Below the pieces are notes generated by a model. That model did no database searches. It was not told where the DNA came from and saw only the letters and a program-made list of their open reading frames with translations. Positions 5,711 through 6,465 of a DNA stretch of 6,465 nucleotides are shown piece after piece. The stretch is taken from positions 1-6,465 of the forward strand of contig CAMBMC010000141.1 of assembly GCA_945868555.1 (NCBI GenBank). The letters run 5' to 3'. This DNA is from Chitinophaga pinensis. GTDB taxonomy: Bacteria > Bacteroidota > Bacteroidia > Flavobacteriales_D > Crocinitomicaceae. The translations under genes and the position numbers were made by a program. Numbering within the stretch: the stretch's first letter is position 1; each line of letters starts with the position of its first letter.

Positions 5711-6465
5711 ATGGCAGGATCAACATTTGGTACTATTTTCAAACTCACCACCTTTGGTGAATCACATGGCGCCGCAATTGGCGGTGTGATTGATGGTGTG
5801 CCTTCTGGAATGACAATCAGTATTGAACGCGTTCAAGAAGAACTCGACCGAAGAAAACCAGGACAATCTGCTATTGTAACTCAGCGAAAAGAATCCGATA
5901 CGGTTGAATTTTTATCTGGATTTTTTGAGGGAAAAACGACAGGTACCCCTATTGGTTTTATCATTCGAAATGAAGATCACAAATCGGAAGATTATTCGGA
6001 AATGAAGGATGTTTACCGTCCCTCCCATGCCGATTATACCTACCAAGAAAAATACGGCATTCGCGATTACCGAGGAGGAGGACGCTCAAGTGCCCGTGAT
6101 ACGGCATGTCGGGTGGTCGCAGGATCAATTGCCAAGCAAATTCTCAACACATTCAACATAGAATTTTCAACCTATGTGGATCAGATTGGCTCCATTCGAT
6201 TAAATGACCCGGCTTTCTTTCATTACAATGCCATAGAATCTAACCCTGTGCGCTGTCCAGATGGAGAAAAGGCAAAAGAAATGGAAGCGCTCATTCGCGA
6301 AGTACGAAGCGAAGGTGACACGATCGGCGGCTGTATTCGCTGCATGGTGGTAAATGTCCCTAAAGGATTGGGAGAGCCTGTGTTTGATAAGTTGCATGCC
6401 GAATTAGGAAAAGCAATGTTGTCTATCAATGCGGTAAAGGGCGTTGAATTTGGCAGTGGTTTTTC
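5711..6465 (+). CDS. aroC: Chorismate synthase, N-terminal part (3' end outside window)
   Basis: This enzyme makes chorismate from 5-enolpyruvylshikimate-3-phosphate, the last step of the shikimate pathway, using reduced FMN; chorismate feeds Phe, Tyr, Trp, folate and quinone synthesis. The frame runs from ATG 5711 without a stop to the right edge: 251 residues of a protein usually about 350-370 long, so roughly 100-115 residues are missing. Signature 1, [17 protein letters not shown] (15-31), carries His19. RPSHADYTY (103-111) carries His106, and [21 protein letters not shown] (122-142) is signature 2. [17 protein letters not shown] (220-236) and [14 protein letters not shown] (238-251) also match the family closely. 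His19 and His106 correspond to the two conserved catalytic histidines. The start fits the family N-terminus (MAGSTFG like MAGNTIG). No Shine-Dalgarno sequence precedes it. Confidence 0.97.
   Translation, partial: MAGSTFGTIFKLTTFGESHGAAIGGVIDGVPSGMTISIERVQEELDRRKPGQSAIVTQRKESDTVEFLSGFFEGKTTGTPIGFIIRNEDHKSEDYSEMKDVYRPSHADYTYQEKYGIRDYRGGGRSSARDTACRVVAGSIAKQILNTFNIEFSTYVDQIGSIRLNDPAFFHYNAIESNPVRCPDGEKAKEMEALIREVRSEGDTIGGCIRCMVVNVPKGLGEPVFDKLHAELGKAMLSINAVKGVEFGSGF

Noticed and set aside
5659..6312. 14 bp direct repeat GAAGTACGAAGCGA at 5659-5672 and 6299-6312
   Set aside because: The two copies are in different reading frames, one is inside conserved aroC sequence, and a single 14 bp match is not very unlikely by chance in a window this size.
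6200..6429. Minus-strand open frames opposite aroC
   Set aside because: Antisense to conserved chorismate synthase sequence, no motifs; shadow frames.

Overview
The window looks like chromosomal DNA from a Bacteroidota bacterium, probably Flavobacteriia-like. This is inferred from three things: promoter-like TAnnTTTG elements, a general lack of Shine-Dalgarno sequences before clear start codons, and the flavour of the protein families (a lipoprotein beta-propeller, and a YdeI-family protein of the type common in that phylum). No rRNA, tRNA, CRISPR array, insertion sequence or phage gene was seen.

Layout. The left edge (1-484, +) is the C-terminal part of ornithine aminotransferase. It converges, with a 40 bp gap, on a block of four minus-strand genes covering 525-3860. 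In transcription order these are a secreted beta-propeller lipoprotein (3860-2505), a three-helix membrane protein of unknown function (2481-1942), a YdeI/OmdA-family protein with a C-terminal CDGSH iron-sulfur motif (1939-1274), and an RluA-type pseudouridine synthase (1235-525). Gaps in this block are 23, 2 and about 38 bp, so a single operon is plausible. A 221 bp divergent intergenic region follows. Then come a phosphoglucomutase/phosphomannomutase (4082-5491, +, TTG start), a 219 bp gap with a weak promoter candidate and a 30-codon ORF, and the first 251 codons of chorismate synthase (aroC, 5711 to the right edge).

How the genes relate. The outer genes are housekeeping metabolism: ornithine/proline/arginine interconversion, hexose-phosphate isomerisation and the last shikimate-pathway step. 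The minus-strand block has no obvious shared pathway. Its upstream half is envelope-directed (lipoprotein plus membrane protein) and its downstream half is cytoplasmic (putative Fe-S protein plus RNA modification).

Most worth a second look are the complete CDGSH [2Fe-2S] motif at the end of the YdeI-family protein, a perfect 14 bp tandem duplication bridging the stop of the lipoprotein gene and the start of the membrane-protein gene, and the uncharacterised lipoprotein/membrane-protein pair. I saw no convincing new defence or mobile system; most of the window is ordinary.
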